Assembly (NCBI GenBank): GCA_003022385.1 | Contig: PYGV01000001.1 | Location: 36,649-100,648, forward strand | Source of the DNA: a filamentous cyanobacterium CCP3 | GTDB lineage: Bacteria > Cyanobacteriota > Cyanobacteriia > Phormidesmidales > Phormidesmidaceae | DNA: 64,000 bases | Direction: 5' to 3' | Shown: positions 7,855 through 17,697 of the stretch, in pieces | Layout: each line of letters opens with the position of its first letter | How positions within the stretch are numbered: position 1 is the first letter of the stretch | The notes under the pieces: generated by a model | The model's database searches: none | Told to the model about the DNA's origin: nothing | What the model saw: the letters and a program-made list of their open reading frames with translations, nothing else | Program-made: the position numbers and the translations under genes

Positions 7855-10548
7855 CTACGCTACCAGCAACTGCCGCAGGACGTAGGGCAAAATGCCGCCG
7901 TGGCGGAAGTACTCCACTTCGTCTAGGGTGTCGATGCGGCAGAGCAGGGGCACGGTGGTCGTGTCGCCCTCGATCCGGTGGATTACCAGGTTGACTGTCA
8001 TTCCCGGCTGAATGCCGCCGCTGAGGCCAGTCAGGTCAAAGGTTTCGCTGCCATCTAGGTGCAGCACACCCCGTTGTACGCCCTCGGTAAATTGCAGGGG
8101 CAGCACGCCCATGCCCACCAGGTTGGAGCGGTGAATGCGCTCAAAGCTCTCGGCCACCACTGCTTTGACTCCCAGCAGCCGGGTGCCCTTGGCCGCCCAG
8201 TCGCGGGATGAGCCAGTGCCGTATTCTTTACCCGCAACCACCACCAGGGGAGTACCGCTGGCCTGGTACTTCATGGCCGCATCATAAATAGACATGTCGG
8301 TACCGTCGGGCATGTACCGGGTGACCCCGCCCGAGGAACCGGGCACCATCTCATTTTTAAGACGAATGTTGGCAAAGGTGCCACGCATCATCACCTCGTG
8401 GTTGCCTCGGCGCGACCCGTAGGAGTTGAAGTCGGCTGCCGTGACGTGGTTGCCCACCAGATAGCTGCCCGCTGGGCTATCGGTTTTGATCGCCCCGGCG
8501 GGGGAGATGTGGTCGGTGGTGATGCTGTCGCCCAAAATGGCCAGAGGACGCGCCCCGAAAATATCGGCAAAGGCCTGACCGTTGACGCTGGGGGCCATAC
8601 CCTCGAAGTAGGGTGGGTTTTGGACGTAGGTGCTGTCGTCGCTCCAGGTGTAGGTCTGGCTTTCGGGCGTGGCGATCTGCTGCCAGTCAGCGGTGCCGAT
8701 AAACACGTTGCCGTAGCGGCTGCGGAACATCTCGGGGGTGAGGGACTCGGCCATAACGGCCTGAATTTCGGCGCTGGTGGGCCAAATATCTTTTAGGTAG
8801 ACCGAGCGGCCCTCGGAGTCCTGGCCAATCGGGTCGGTTTTGAGGTCGATGGCCAAGCTGCCTGCGATCGCATAGGCAACCACCAGCGGCGGCGAGGCCA
8901 GGTAGTTGGCCTTGGTGTGAGGGCTGACGCGGCCCTCAAAGTTGCGGTTGCCTGAGAGCACGGCACCGACCACTAGGTCGTTGCTATCGATGGCGCTAGC
9001 AATAGGGCCAGACAGGGGACCAGAGTTGCCAATACAGGTGGTGCAGCCGTAGCCGACCAGGTTAAAGCCCAAGGCATCTAGATCATCCTGGAGGTTGGCC
9101 TTTTCGAGATAGTCGCTTACCACCTGACTGCCGGGGGCAAGGGAGGTCTTGACCCAGGGTTTGACGGTCAGGCCCTTTTCTCTGGCTTTGCGGGCGACCA
9201 GCCCTGCGCCGATCATAACGGAAGGGTTAGAGGTGTTGGTGCAGCTGGTGATGGCGGCGATCACCACATCGCCATCGGTGAGGCTGTAGTCGGTGCCCGC
9301 TACCGGCACCGATCGCTTCTCGGCGTAGGGCTTGCCGCTAAAGCCGGGGAAGTCGCTTTCTTTGAACTGCTGCGCCAGCGCCGCCAGGGTAACCCGGTCT
9401 TGAGGCCGCTTTGGCCCGGCCAGAGACGGCTCCACCGTGGCCAGATCTAGCGCCAGGGTATTGGTAAAAATCGGGTCGGGGGCACCCGCCTCGCGCCACA
9501 GCCCCTGGGCCTTGGCATAGGCTTCAACCAGGGCAATGCGATCGGGATCGCGGCCTGAGAACTCCAGGTAGCGAATGGTTTCGCCATCGATGGGAAAGAA
9601 ACCGCAGGTAGCGCCGTACTCAGGGGCCATGTTGGCGATCGTGGCGCGATCGGCCAGGGTGAGATGATCGAGGCCATCGCCATAAAATTCGACAAACTTG
9701 CCCACCACCCCTTTGGCCCGCAGCATTTGCACCACGGTGAGCACCAGGTCGGTGGCGGTGGCCCCCTCGGGCAGCTGTCCGGTGAGCTTAAAGCCCACCA
9801 CTTCCGGAATCAGCATGGAGATGGGCTGGCCCAGCATTGCCGCTTCGGCCTCAATGCCACCCACGCCCCAGCCCAGCACCGAGAGGCCGTTAATCATGGT
9901 GGTGTGGCTGTCGGTACCGACCAGGGTATCGGGGTAGGCGACCGTTTCGCCGTGTTCATCCTTTGTCCACACGACCTGGGCCAGGTACTCAAGGTTGACC
10001 TGGTGGCAGATGCCGGTACCCGGCGGTACCACGCGAAAATTGTCGAAGGCGCTCTGGCCCCAGCGCAGGAAGGCATAGCGCTCAAAGTTGCGCTGAAATT
10101 CTTTTTCAACGTTTTGGCCAAAGGCCTCAGCGCTGCCGAAGGAGTCGACCATCACCGAGTGGTCAATCACCAGATCCACAGGCGAGAGAGGGTTGATTTT
10201 GTCGGGATCGCCGCCCAGGTTCACCATGGCGTCGCGCATGGCGGCCAGATCGACCACGGCGGGTACGCCCGTAAAGTCCTGCATCAGCACCCGAGCGGGG
10301 CGATAGGCGATCTCGCGCGTGGAGGACTGCGTTTGCAGCCAGTCGGCTACCGCCTGCACGTCTGTCGCCGTAACCGATCGCCCGTCTTCGTGGCGCAGCA
10401 GGTTTTCGAGCAGCACCTTGAGGCTGAAGGGCAGGCGGCTGACGTCACCTAGGCTGGCGGCAGCGGCGGGCAGGCTGTAGACGGTGTAAGTGGTGCTGCC
10501 TACGGTGAGGTGGGTTTTGGCGTCGAAACTATTCACAGGGCTGTTCAC
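7855..10548 (-). CDS. acnA: Aconitate hydratase, AcnA/IRP1 type
   Basis: Interconverts citrate and isocitrate through a [4Fe-4S] cluster. The 897 residues match AcnA length. Cluster ligands are visible in [12 protein letters not shown] and in [13 protein letters not shown]. Substrate-site signatures include [12 protein letters not shown] and, in the swivelling C-terminal domain, [16 protein letters not shown]. The N-terminus ([30 protein letters not shown]) is the AcnA arrangement with the mobile domain last, not the AcnB arrangement commonly reported for cyanobacteria. It has its own upstream gap of 115 bases and is not in an obvious operon with the J-domain gene. Confidence 0.97.
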   Translation of the reverse strand: MNSPVNSFDAKTHLTVGSTTYTVYSLPAAAASLGDVSRLPFSLKVLLENLLRHEDGRSVTATDVQAVADWLQTQSSTREIAYRPARVLMQDFTGVPAVVDLAAMRDAMVNLGGDPDKINPLSPVDLVIDHSVMVDSFGSAEAFGQNVEKEFQRNFERYAFLRWGQSAFDNFRVVPPGTGICHQVNLEYLAQVVWTKDEHGETVAYPDTLVGTDSHTTMINGLSVLGWGVGGIEAEAAMLGQPISMLIPEVVGFKLTGQLPEGATATDLVLTVVQMLRAKGVVGKFVEFYGDGLDHLTLADRATIANMAPEYGATCGFFPIDGETIRYLEFSGRDPDRIALVEAYAKAQGLWREAGAPDPIFTNTLALDLATVEPSLAGPKRPQDRVTLAALAQQFKESDFPGFSGKPYAEKRSVPVAGTDYSLTDGDVVIAAITSCTNTSNPSVMIGAGLVARKAREKGLTVKPWVKTSLAPGSQVVSDYLEKANLQDDLDALGFNLVGYGCTTCIGNSGPLSGPIASAIDSNDLVVGAVLSGNRNFEGRVSPHTKANYLASPPLVVAYAIAGSLAIDLKTDPIGQDSEGRSVYLKDIWPTSAEIQAVMAESLTPEMFRSRYGNVFIGTADWQQIATPESQTYTWSDDSTYVQNPPYFEGMAPSVNGQAFADIFGARPLAILGDSITTDHISPAGAIKTDSPAGSYLVGNHVTAADFNSYGSRRGNHEVMMRGTFANIRLKNEMVPGSSGGVTRYMPDGTDMSIYDAAMKYQASGTPLVVVAGKEYGTGSSRDWAAKGTRLLGVKAVVAESFERIHRSNLVGMGVLPLQFTEGVQRGVLHLDGSETFDLTGLSGGIQPGMTVNLVIHRIEGDTTTVPLLCRIDTLDEVEYFRHGGILPYVLRQLLVA

Positions 10549-10663
10549 AGGGCTGGGCTCTCCGGGTCGCGACGGGCATAGTTAGCGTTGCGATCTTATT
10601 ACATCCGCTGCCCTGCTGTGCTGTAGGCTGTGTTGCCAATCGAGCCTCAGGGAGCAATCTGTT

Positions 10664-11617
10664 CTAGCGGGTTGACCCCTTGGAAAATAGACCCCCAAAC
10701 AGCGATCGCTTTTCGACAGTAGGCCTGGTGGCCGACCCGTTGCCGCCAGAGTCGCGCACTGGGGCATCGGCCACGGTTATTTTGAGCTGCTGGGCATACT
10801 TGAGGGCAACAGCGTTTTTGGGGTTGAGACGCAGCGCCTGCTTGAAGTGCACCTTAGCCATGCCCATCAGCTTGCTGAGTAAGTAGGCCTGCCCGAGCAG
10901 GCAGTGGTAGCTGCTGTTTTGGGGGTCAATTTTGAGGGCATCTTTGAGTTCTTGAATGGCCGCCTGCACGTTTTTACCCTTGAGATACTCCTGAGCCCGA
11001 CTGTAGTGGCGCTCGGCGTACATCAGCCCCGATACGGCCTTACCGTCGGGAGGGGGGTCCGCAGGCAATGGCGCAGGCGACCTGGGTATGGAGGCGGTGG
11101 ACATGAGGCCGGTGCGCTTTTCGCGAATGACCGGGGCTCCCATCTTGCGGCGCAGGTAGACCAGGTTTAGTTCGCTCAGCTGCTGGGTGCAAGATTCAAA
11201 ATCGGTCTCCGACTCGTACTGGCGATCGCACAGGCGATCGACCGCCTGCTCGTAGAACACATCTACCTCGGGCTCGGGCACCTTTAGCAGCTGTTGGCTC
11301 TGCTCCCCCGTGGGGGTGAGTTGTTGATCGCGGCTCAGGCGACGCACCTTAAAGCGCAGCATAGCCAGCGCTTCGTTGCGGCTCTTGTCTTGCTTGAGGC
11401 GCTGATAGGCGGGGTTGACCAGCTTGGGCAATACCTGGGTGGCAAACTGACGCAGCTCTGGTGCCACGTGCATCAGTGCGTCGGGGTGAAGCTGTTTAGC
11501 TACGGTTCGATAGCGCTTGAGAATACGGCGCTCGTCTGCGGCTACCGACAGCCCCAGCAGCGCGTAGGGGTCTGTAAATCGTTTTAGCCATTCAGGGGAG
11601 AAGGCAGCGTGGGACAT
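10664..11617 (-). CDS. J-domain and TPR protein
   Basis: Probable Hsp70 co-chaperone or adaptor. Residues about 16-85 resemble a J-domain: DPYALLGLSVAADERRILKRYR, then the HPD tripeptide in AKQLHPDAL, which is required to stimulate DnaK. The middle is charged and poorly conserved, then a Pro-rich linker at about 170-195. Residues about 200-275 form at least two tetratricopeptide repeats (HYSRAQEYLKGKNVQAAIQ, then a repeat ending ALRLNPKNAVALKYAQQL). No signal peptide or membrane segment is visible. J-TPR fusions of this shape are recurrent in cyanobacteria, where partners are largely uncharacterised. Confidence 0.85.
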   Translation of the reverse strand: MSHAAFSPEWLKRFTDPYALLGLSVAADERRILKRYRTVAKQLHPDALMHVAPELRQFATQVLPKLVNPAYQRLKQDKSRNEALAMLRFKVRRLSRDQQLTPTGEQSQQLLKVPEPEVDVFYEQAVDRLCDRQYESETDFESCTQQLSELNLVYLRRKMGAPVIREKRTGLMSTASIPRSPAPLPADPPPDGKAVSGLMYAERHYSRAQEYLKGKNVQAAIQELKDALKIDPQNSSYHCLLGQAYLLSKLMGMAKVHFKQALRLNPKNAVALKYAQQLKITVADAPVRDSGGNGSATRPTVEKRSLFGGLFSKGSTR

Positions 11618-11791
11618 TCAGGGGTAGAACTAGGGGGGGATCTTTGTTATCTTCACGGATTAATGCTAACCCCATACTAGAACCTGCGGGCCAATGTCGA
11701 TTCTTTACGCCAGGCTTATACTGGTTTCACAGGCTGGTTCAAAGTTAAGTTCAAAGATTTAAATTTCACGGGCTTCAAAGGTGGCGAAGCA

Positions 11792-12172
11792 ATGTTGGCA
11801 CAGCGTTCCCGTCGAACAGCCGTTTTTCTAGCGTGGGCTGGGGTATTTACCCCCGGCTTCATTCCTTTGTCAGGATTACATAAGTTTTATATGGGGCAAC
11901 CCTTTTGGGGAGTTGTCTACTTACTCCTAGGCTGGACGCAAATTCCTCGGGTGGCTTGTGCCATTGAAGGGTTTCTGCTGCTGACCCAGCCCTCGGATGC
12001 CTTCGGCGCGATCGATGTTTTTGTCAAAGATGCTAAAGCGGGTCTCGATCCAAAGCAGATCGATGCCCTGGGCAAAGCTTTGCGAGAGCTAGATACCCTG
12101 CGCCAGGAGGGGCTGATCTCAGAGCTTGAATTTGAGCAAAAGCGTCGCCTGCTGCTGGATCAGGTGGCTTGA
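11792..12172 (+). CDS. TM2-domain membrane protein with SHOCT-like tail
   Basis: Small membrane protein of 126 residues. Two hydrophobic segments at about 9-30 and 37-66 flank GLHKFYMGQPFWGVVYLLLG, the hallmark of the TM2 fold. The last 30 residues (LRELDTLRQEGLISELEFEQKRRLLL) match the short SHOCT C-terminal motif, thought to mediate oligomerisation. The function of cyanobacterial TM2-SHOCT proteins is not known. It is divergent from the J-domain gene across a 174-base AT-rich gap that must hold both promoters, and is followed 33 bases later by the helix-hairpin-helix gene. Confidence 0.85.
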   Translation: MLAQRSRRTAVFLAWAGVFTPGFIPLSGLHKFYMGQPFWGVVYLLLGWTQIPRVACAIEGFLLLTQPSDAFGAIDVFVKDAKAGLDPKQIDALGKALRELDTLRQEGLISELEFEQKRRLLLDQVA

Positions 12173-12205
12173 GCTGAGATGATTGGCGAGTAGATAGGTA
12201 GGTGA

Positions 12206-12739
12206 TTGGTGCTGAAGCGTTGGCAAACTTTGAGGGCTCAGATCAATCCCCTCGCTGGTCGCCTGAGTCAAGATCCAAGCTATCGACTGCGATCTTACCA
12301 GGAGGTAGAGCAGGCTGCCCGTCTGGGGTTTACCCTTGATGTGAACCGGGCCACGGTAGACGACTGGCTGCAACTGCCGGGGCTATCGATTCGGCAGGCC
12401 CAGGGATTAGTGCGCCTGCGCCAAGCCGGAGTCCAGTTTCACTGTTTAGAGGATGTGGCCGCGGCCCTGGGGGTAGCTTCAGCCCAGCTGGCTCGCCTAG
12501 CCCCAGTGCTGTCGTTTTGCTACTACGACGATCACAGCGGTACCCTACCCGGTCTCAGCCTGAACCAGGCTACCGCAGCCCAGCTCTGTGCGGTGCCGGG
12601 GATGCCGCCAGCGTTAGCCCAGGCGGTGGTACAGGAGCGATCGCGCCGTGGACCCTACCAAGATCTCGCTGACCTGCAGCGTCGCCTGGAGTTAGCCCCT
12701 GACCTGGTACAAACTCTTATGTATTACCTGCGCCCTTAG
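12206..12739 (+). CDS. Helix-hairpin-helix (ComEA-like) protein
   Basis: 177-residue protein with two helix-hairpin-helix DNA-binding units: VNRATVDDWLQLPGLSIRQA at about 46-65, and LSLNQATAAQLCAVPGMPPA followed by RRGPYQDLADLQRR at about 115-158. The second unit resembles the ComEA/ComE HhH that binds DNA non-specifically in uptake and repair, but there is no clear signal peptide or membrane anchor, so a cytoplasmic role is as likely. The start is a TTG; a GTG one codon later (12209) is an alternative. Same strand and close to the TM2 gene, so possibly co-transcribed. Confidence 0.75.
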   Translation: MVLKRWQTLRAQINPLAGRLSQDPSYRLRSYQEVEQAARLGFTLDVNRATVDDWLQLPGLSIRQAQGLVRLRQAGVQFHCLEDVAAALGVASAQLARLAPVLSFCYYDDHSGTLPGLSLNQATAAQLCAVPGMPPALAQAVVQERSRRGPYQDLADLQRRLELAPDLVQTLMYYLRP

Positions 12740-13274
12740 CCGTTAGGGCCAATCGGCGCCCATACACAGCGCAGGCCGATTGACCTGAACACGACGTGTT
12801 TCCCGCAGGGAGAAAACCTGGAAGCTTGAGCGGCGTTTAATTGGGCCAGCCTACTTAATAACCATTGCGTATATTATTGCCCGTGCAAATGTGTTAGCAA
12901 TTGCGACGGCAATAGTTGTAGCGAGCTGTAGCGAAACAGTTGTAGCAATGCTGACAACAAATAATAGCTTGAGCCTGTTTTATAGGGGTGTCCTAGGCGA
13001 GTTTTAGGTTTGGCATTGGGTTAATTCTATGCAGCCATTTACGATCTTGGCGTGTAGCAACAAAACGATAAACAGCGATCGCAAATCGCGATCGCTTAAT
13101 AACCCTAAATCCCTGCCTTACAAGACGTTCAGGGCGCTTAAAGAATCATAAACCGAACTTAATTTCGCCAAGGTATTGTGTAGGTGAGAGAAATATTTTA
13201 GAACTTCAATCAAGTTCTAAAATGCAATTTTTGATTTCTTAAGAAAACAAGTAATTTCTGCTGGAGTTAGCGTC
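12740..13274. other. 535-base non-coding leader region upstream of phosphoketolase
   Basis: No credible ORF. The stretch is AT-richer than its surroundings and contains two near-adjacent HIP1 octamers at about 13076-13095, a cluster of GTTGTAGC/GCTGTAGC-like repeats at about 12914-12950, and the inverted repeat listed at 13196-13222. The length suggests a long 5' UTR or several promoters for the phosphoketolase gene. A purine-rich GGAG element lies 8 bases before the start codon. Confidence 0.6.
13196..13222 (+). promoter_or_regulatory. Perfect AT-rich inverted repeat upstream of phosphoketolase
   Basis: TTTTAGAACTT and AAGTTCTAAAA form an 11-base perfect inverted repeat around a 5-base spacer, ending 52 bases before the phosphoketolase start. 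It could be a dimeric regulator's operator or a hairpin in the 5' UTR. There is no U-tract, so it is not an intrinsic terminator. The binding partner is unknown. Confidence 0.5.
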
Positions 13275-15674
13275 ATGGTAGTAGCCTCACCTCCTCAAAC
13301 TAGAGTCCTGACTGACGAAGAGCTGCGTAAAATGCACGCCTACTGGCGAGCCTGCAATTACCTCGCCGTAGGCATGATCTACCTGCGCAGCAACCCCCTG
13401 CTCAGAGAGCCGCTCCGGCCCGAGCATGTTAAGCACCGGCTGCTGGGCCACTGGGGCGCTTCTCCAGCCCTCAGCTTTACCTATATCCACTGCAATCGGT
13501 TGATCAAAAAGTACGACCTGGACATGATCTTTGTAGCCGGCCCTGGTCACGGTGCCCCAGGGGTGCTGGGGCCAGTCTATCTGGAGGGCACCTATGCCGA
13601 GATCTATCCTGACAAGGGCATGAACGAAGACGGCCTGCGCCGCTTCTTCAAGCAGTTTTCCTTCCCGGGCCACATCGGTAGCCACGTGACGCCTGAGACC
13701 CCTGGGTCAATTCACGAGGGCGGTGAGCTGGGCTACAGCATCTCCCACGCCTATGGGGCGGTGCTTGACAACCCCGATCTAATCGTCACCTGCGTGGCGG
13801 GTGACGGCGAGGCCGAGACTGGCCCCTTGGCTACCTCCTGGCACTCTAACAAGTTTATTAACCCGGCTCGTGACGGCGCGGTGCTGCCGATTCTCAACCT
13901 GAATGGCTACAAGATTGCCAACCCCAGCATTCTCTCGCGGGTCTCCCACGAGGAGCTAGAGTACCTGTTCAGGGGCTACGGCTACACCCCCTACTTCGTC
14001 GAGGGCAGCGACCCCGCCGAGATGCACCAGAGCATGGCCGCAGTCATGGAAGAGTGCGTGCTCAAGATCAAAGCGATCCAGCGGGATGCCCGGCTCAACG
14101 ACAACCTGGAACGACCTCGCTGGCCGATGATTGTGCTGCGCACCCCCAAGGGCTGGACCGGGCCGAAAGATGTCGATGGCCACAAGGTGGAGGGGTTCTG
14201 GCGATCGCACCAGGTCCCCATGGGCGGCATGCACAGCAACCCCGAGCACCTGCGCCTGCTGGAAGAATGGATGCGCAGCTATGGTCCTGAAGAATTGTTC
14301 GACGAGAACGGCACCCTAGTTCCAGAGCTGAGAGATCTGGCCCCGGTCGGCCACCGCCGCATGAGTGCCAATCTGCACGCCAACGGCGGCATGCTGCGCA
14401 AGGCGCTGAAACTGCCCGACTTTCGCGACTACGCCATCAACGTGCCCAGGCCCGGCAGCGTCGAGTTTGAGAACACCAAGGTGCTGGGCCTTCTCATGCG
14501 CGACACCATGCGCGACAACCCCACCAATTTTCGCCTGATGGGGCCAGACGAAACGGCCTCTAACCGGCTAAACGCCGTCTATGAAGTCACCAAAAAGGCG
14601 TGGATGGCCGATTTTTTGCCCGAAGATCTTGACGGCAGTGAACTCTCTCGCGAGGGCCGGGTGATGGAAATGCTCAGCGAGCACACTCTGCAGGGCTGGC
14701 TGGAGGGCTACCTGCTGACGGGTCGCCACGGCCTGTTTCATACCTATGAGGCCTTTGCCCACGTGGTCAGCTCGATGTTTAACCAGCACGCCAAGTGGCT
14801 GGATATCTGCAAAAACCACGTGCCCTGGCGGCGATCGGTGTCGTCGCTCAACATTCTGCTGTCGTCGCTGGTGTGGCGGCAAGACCACAACGGCTTTAGC
14901 CACCAGGACCCCGGCTACGTCGATCTCGTCACCAACAAGAGCCCCGATGTCGTGCGGGTCTACTTTCCGCCCGATGCCAACTGCCTGCTGTCGGTGGCCG
15001 ACCACTGCTTCCGCAGCGTCGATTACATCAACGTGATTGTCTCCGACAAGCAGAGCCATCTTCAGTACCTGACTATTGATGAGGCGGTGACCCACTGCAC
15101 CAAGGGCATCGGCATTTGGGACTGGGCCAGCAACGACGACTGCGGCACCGAGCCCGACTCGCCCGATGTGGTGATGGCCTGCTGCGGCGATATTGTCACG
15201 AAAGAATCGCTGGTGGCCACTGCTATCTTGAGGGAGGAGTTTCCTTTTCTGAAGGTGCGGTTTGTCAACGTGGTCGATCTGTTTACCCTGATCTCCCACG
15301 GAGAGCACCCCCACGGGCTGAGCAATCGAGACTTCGACTCGCTCTTCACCCCCGACAAGCCCGTGATCTTCAACTTCCACGGCTACCCCTGGCTAATTCA
15401 CAAGCTGGTGTACCGCCGATCCAATCAGGAGCGTATTCACGTGCGGGGCTACAAAGAGCAGGGCAACATCAACACGCCGCTGGAGCTGGCGATCAACAAC
15501 GAGATCGATCGCTTTAGCCTTGTAATCGACGTGATCGATCGCGTACCCAAACTGGGGTCGGCAGCGGCTCACGTCAAAGAAAAAATGAAAAACAAGATCA
15601 TCGAGTGCCTTAACTATGCCCATACCGAGGGCAAAGACCAGGACGAAATTGTCAACTGGCAGTGGCCCTACTAG
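13275..15674 (+). CDS. xfp: Phosphoketolase (Xfp family)
   Basis: Thiamine-diphosphate enzyme that cleaves xylulose 5-phosphate and/or fructose 6-phosphate with phosphate to acetyl phosphate plus a triose or tetrose phosphate, giving a carbon-efficient route to acetyl-CoA. The 799 residues are normal for the family. Signatures include [15 protein letters not shown], the conserved GPGHGAPG loop, the diphosphate/Mg site in [21 protein letters not shown], the [14 protein letters not shown] region and the C-terminal domain with [13 protein letters not shown]. Start ATG with a GGAG 8 bases upstream. It is a single-gene unit: a long leader precedes it and a strong terminator follows. The substrate range (X5P only or dual) cannot be read from the sequence. 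Confidence 0.97.
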   Translation: MVVASPPQTRVLTDEELRKMHAYWRACNYLAVGMIYLRSNPLLREPLRPEHVKHRLLGHWGASPALSFTYIHCNRLIKKYDLDMIFVAGPGHGAPGVLGPVYLEGTYAEIYPDKGMNEDGLRRFFKQFSFPGHIGSHVTPETPGSIHEGGELGYSISHAYGAVLDNPDLIVTCVAGDGEAETGPLATSWHSNKFINPARDGAVLPILNLNGYKIANPSILSRVSHEELEYLFRGYGYTPYFVEGSDPAEMHQSMAAVMEECVLKIKAIQRDARLNDNLERPRWPMIVLRTPKGWTGPKDVDGHKVEGFWRSHQVPMGGMHSNPEHLRLLEEWMRSYGPEELFDENGTLVPELRDLAPVGHRRMSANLHANGGMLRKALKLPDFRDYAINVPRPGSVEFENTKVLGLLMRDTMRDNPTNFRLMGPDETASNRLNAVYEVTKKAWMADFLPEDLDGSELSREGRVMEMLSEHTLQGWLEGYLLTGRHGLFHTYEAFAHVVSSMFNQHAKWLDICKNHVPWRRSVSSLNILLSSLVWRQDHNGFSHQDPGYVDLVTNKSPDVVRVYFPPDANCLLSVADHCFRSVDYINVIVSDKQSHLQYLTIDEAVTHCTKGIGIWDWASNDDCGTEPDSPDVVMACCGDIVTKESLVATAILREEFPFLKVRFVNVVDLFTLISHGEHPHGLSNRDFDSLFTPDKPVIFNFHGYPWLIHKLVYRRSNQERIHVRGYKEQGNINTPLELAINNEIDRFSLVIDVIDRVPKLGSAAAHVKEKMKNKIIECLNYAHTEGKDQDEIVNWQWPY

Positions 15675-15704
15675 GGGCGGGGACGTTGTAAGCGTCAACT
15701 AGCT

Positions 15705-15736
15705 AAAAGCGGCCTGCTGTGCTGGGCCGCTTTTGA
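15705..15736 (+). terminator. Rho-independent terminator of phosphoketolase
   Basis: AAAAGCGGCC at 15705-15714 pairs perfectly with GGCCGCTTTT at 15725-15734, a 10-base-pair stem around a 10-base loop. The flanking A and T runs allow function in both directions. It begins 30 bases after the phosphoketolase stop. Confidence 0.9.
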
Positions 15737-16039
15737 TTTGCAAAAGGTTTGGAAACGGGGAGGCCGGGTGAGATGGCTACAGCCACTTGGGTTAGGACGG
15801 AGCAGAACAGTCATTCCCATGACCACGGGAATCTATTCGAGAGCAGCTACTCCCACGTAGATTTCTGCCTGCGCGGGAATGACGGTCCAGAATCATCTCG
15901 GACAACAAATCCTAACCGTAACGGCTACGGCTATAGGTTCTAAATCCTGCCAGCCAGCCTGTGGGAGCATTTACTGATTGTGGATTGCCTGTAGATGTGT
16001 TAGATTCTTTCTGAATTCAATTTAATAGTGACACTGCCT

Positions 16040-16176
16040 AATTCAGCTTTTGCTGAAGCGGAGGAACCAATTTTTGGGGCTTATCTCAGGGCGAATCGCA
16101 TCGCCAGAGAAGGGGATCTCTCACCCCTCGCCCGTCAGCTAACTCCGTCGGCCTTGGGAGAGAACGTACTGGAAGC
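16040..16176 (+). ncRNA. c-di-AMP riboswitch (ydaO/yuaA class)
   Basis: The leader of the permease gene carries the conserved sequence blocks of the ydaO-type aptamer, in order. GGAGGAACCAATTTTTGGGG is at 16060-16079, followed by an ATC-AGGGC block (16083-16092). A short hairpin region lies at about 16091-16125, and near the 3' end is CCCGTCAGCTAACTCCGTCG at 16131-16150. The pairing of a 5' GGGGAACC-type block with a 3' CCGTCAGCTAAC block is diagnostic of this class, which binds cyclic di-AMP. A terminator follows at 16218-16250. In characterised members ligand binding favours termination; here that is inferred. Exact helix limits were not computed. Confidence 0.85.
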
Positions 16177-16215
16177 TTTTTCTAGCGCTATCCGTAGTTC
16201 TCCTACGACTGTTAA

Positions 16216-16250
16216 CTCCCTCGATGACGGCTGTTCATCGAAGGGTTTTT
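16216..16250 (+). terminator. Riboswitch expression-platform terminator
   Basis: CCCTCGATGA (16218-16227) pairs with TCATCGA-A-GGG (16235-16245, one bulged A), followed directly by TTTTT at 16246-16250. This is a strong intrinsic terminator ending 28 bases before the permease ATG. The upstream CTCCC arm (16216-16220) can alternatively pair with GGGAG at 16156-16160, at the 3' edge of the aptamer, giving a plausible antiterminator. Confidence 0.8.
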
Positions 16251-16277
16251 GTCTAGCACCACAACAGGAGACAGGGT

Positions 16278-17615
16278 ATGGAAACCTGGTCTGGGATCAC
16301 CGCGTCTGTAGTCTTTTTTGGGGTCTTGGCCCTGATCGCTACCGAACGCATGCACCTGACGATCGCCGCCTTTTTGGGGGCCATGCTGCTGATTTTTCTG
16401 CACGTGTTGACCCTCGACCAGGCGATCGCCTACGTCGGCCACAGCCACGCTACCCTGGCCCTATTTTTTGGGGTGATGGTAATGGTGCGCGCCTTTGAAC
16501 CGACCAAAATTTTTGAGTACCTGGCGACTCAAATGGTGATTATGGCGCGGGGTGAGGGCAAGCGCTTGCTGCTGGGCATTGTGGCCATTACCACCCCGAT
16601 CTGCGCCATGCTGCCCAACGCCACGACGGTGATGCTGCTGGCGCCGCTGATTCCGCCCATGGCGGCAGAACTCAACATCAACTTTGTGCCGCTGCTGATT
16701 TTGATGGTGTTTGTGGCCAACAGCGCTGGCCTGCTGACGATTGTGGGCGACCCGGCCACGTTTATTGTCGGCAGCTCGATCAATATGAGCTTTTTAGACT
16801 ATTTGCTCAAGCTCAGCCTGGGGGGCGTGGTGGCGATCGCCACCATCGTGGTCATGCTGCCCATTCTCTTCCCCAACACCTGGAACAAAAAGCTGGATGA
16901 TCTCGACCACTTGCCCCGCCCGGTGGTCAACCATCCCCGGATGCTGGCCCTGGGCGGCGTGATTGTGGGGCTAGTGCTGTTGCTCTTTGTGATTGGTGAG
17001 AGCCTGCCGGTGCCCGTTTCGCCCGCGGCGATCGCGCTGCTGGGGGCGGCCCTCTGCCTGCTGCTGACCCACCACAGCGGCATCGACACCGTGCAAAACA
17101 TTCTGCGCGATGTCGACTGGAGCACGCTGGTGTTCTTTATGAGCGTGTTTGTGCTGATTGGCGGCCTGCAAGAAACCGGGGTGATCAGTTCAGCCTCGGG
17201 GCTGCTGGGGGTCGTGATCGGTCAAAATATTGCCCTGGGCGCCATGCTGCTGCTGTTTGTAACTGGCATTCTCTCTAGCCTGATTCCTAACATTCCCCTG
17301 GTGGTGGCCATGGTGCCCCTGCTGAAAGAATACCTGGTGAATGTGAATCTGGCCGGGCCGGAGCTGCTGTCGCCCGACTTTTCCGGGCAGATACCGCCTG
17401 AGATTTTGCCCCTGTTTGCGGCGATGATGTTTGGGGCTACCCTGGGCGGCAACGGCACCCTGGTGGGCGCGTCGTCCAACATCGTGGCGGCGGGTATTGC
17501 CGAGCAGCACGGCAAGCCGATTTCCTTTGGGCTGTTCTTGAACTACGGTCTGCCGCTGATGGCGCTACAGCTGATCGTCATCAGCGTCTACGTGGGGGTT
17601 CGATTTTTGCTGTAG
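16278..17615 (+). CDS. ArsB/NhaD/SLC13-type ion transporter permease
   Basis: Polytopic inner-membrane protein of 445 residues with about eleven hydrophobic segments. The paired re-entrant motifs TTPICAMLPNATTVMLLAPL (about 103-122) and, in the second half, SSLIPNIPLVVAMVPLL and ATLGGNGTLVGASSNIVAAG are the inverted-repeat signatures of the ion transporter superfamily (ArsB, NhaD, CitT, P-protein). The substrate cannot be assigned from sequence: arsenite, Na+/H+ exchange or an organic anion are all family options. Control by a c-di-AMP riboswitch and terminator, a signal tied to potassium and osmotic homeostasis, favours a role in ion or osmolyte movement. The start ATG is preceded by an AGGAG ribosome-binding site. 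Confidence 0.85.
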   Translation: METWSGITASVVFFGVLALIATERMHLTIAAFLGAMLLIFLHVLTLDQAIAYVGHSHATLALFFGVMVMVRAFEPTKIFEYLATQMVIMARGEGKRLLLGIVAITTPICAMLPNATTVMLLAPLIPPMAAELNINFVPLLILMVFVANSAGLLTIVGDPATFIVGSSINMSFLDYLLKLSLGGVVAIATIVVMLPILFPNTWNKKLDDLDHLPRPVVNHPRMLALGGVIVGLVLLLFVIGESLPVPVSPAAIALLGAALCLLLTHHSGIDTVQNILRDVDWSTLVFFMSVFVLIGGLQETGVISSASGLLGVVIGQNIALGAMLLLFVTGILSSLIPNIPLVVAMVPLLKEYLVNVNLAGPELLSPDFSGQIPPEILPLFAAMMFGATLGGNGTLVGASSNIVAAGIAEQHGKPISFGLFLNYGLPLMALQLIVISVYVGVRFLL

Positions 17616-17697
17616 CACAGCCGGGGCCGAGGCGACCTGAGGCTAGGATGGTTTTGCCCCTGTTTTACTCAAACTATCCCTGGAAGGCTCTAACGCT

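Noticed and set aside
9664..10452. 262-residue plus-strand ORF opposite acnA
   Set aside because: Antisense shadow of an intact enzyme gene, with no signal or motif.
15749..15943. Short ORF after the phosphoketolase terminator
   Set aside because: No ribosome-binding site or conserved sequence, lies in leader or spacer DNA before the riboswitch.
16028..16498. 156-residue ORF beginning at the permease leader
   Set aside because: It lies across the riboswitch and overlaps the permease in another frame; no recognisable product, and the region is better explained as RNA.
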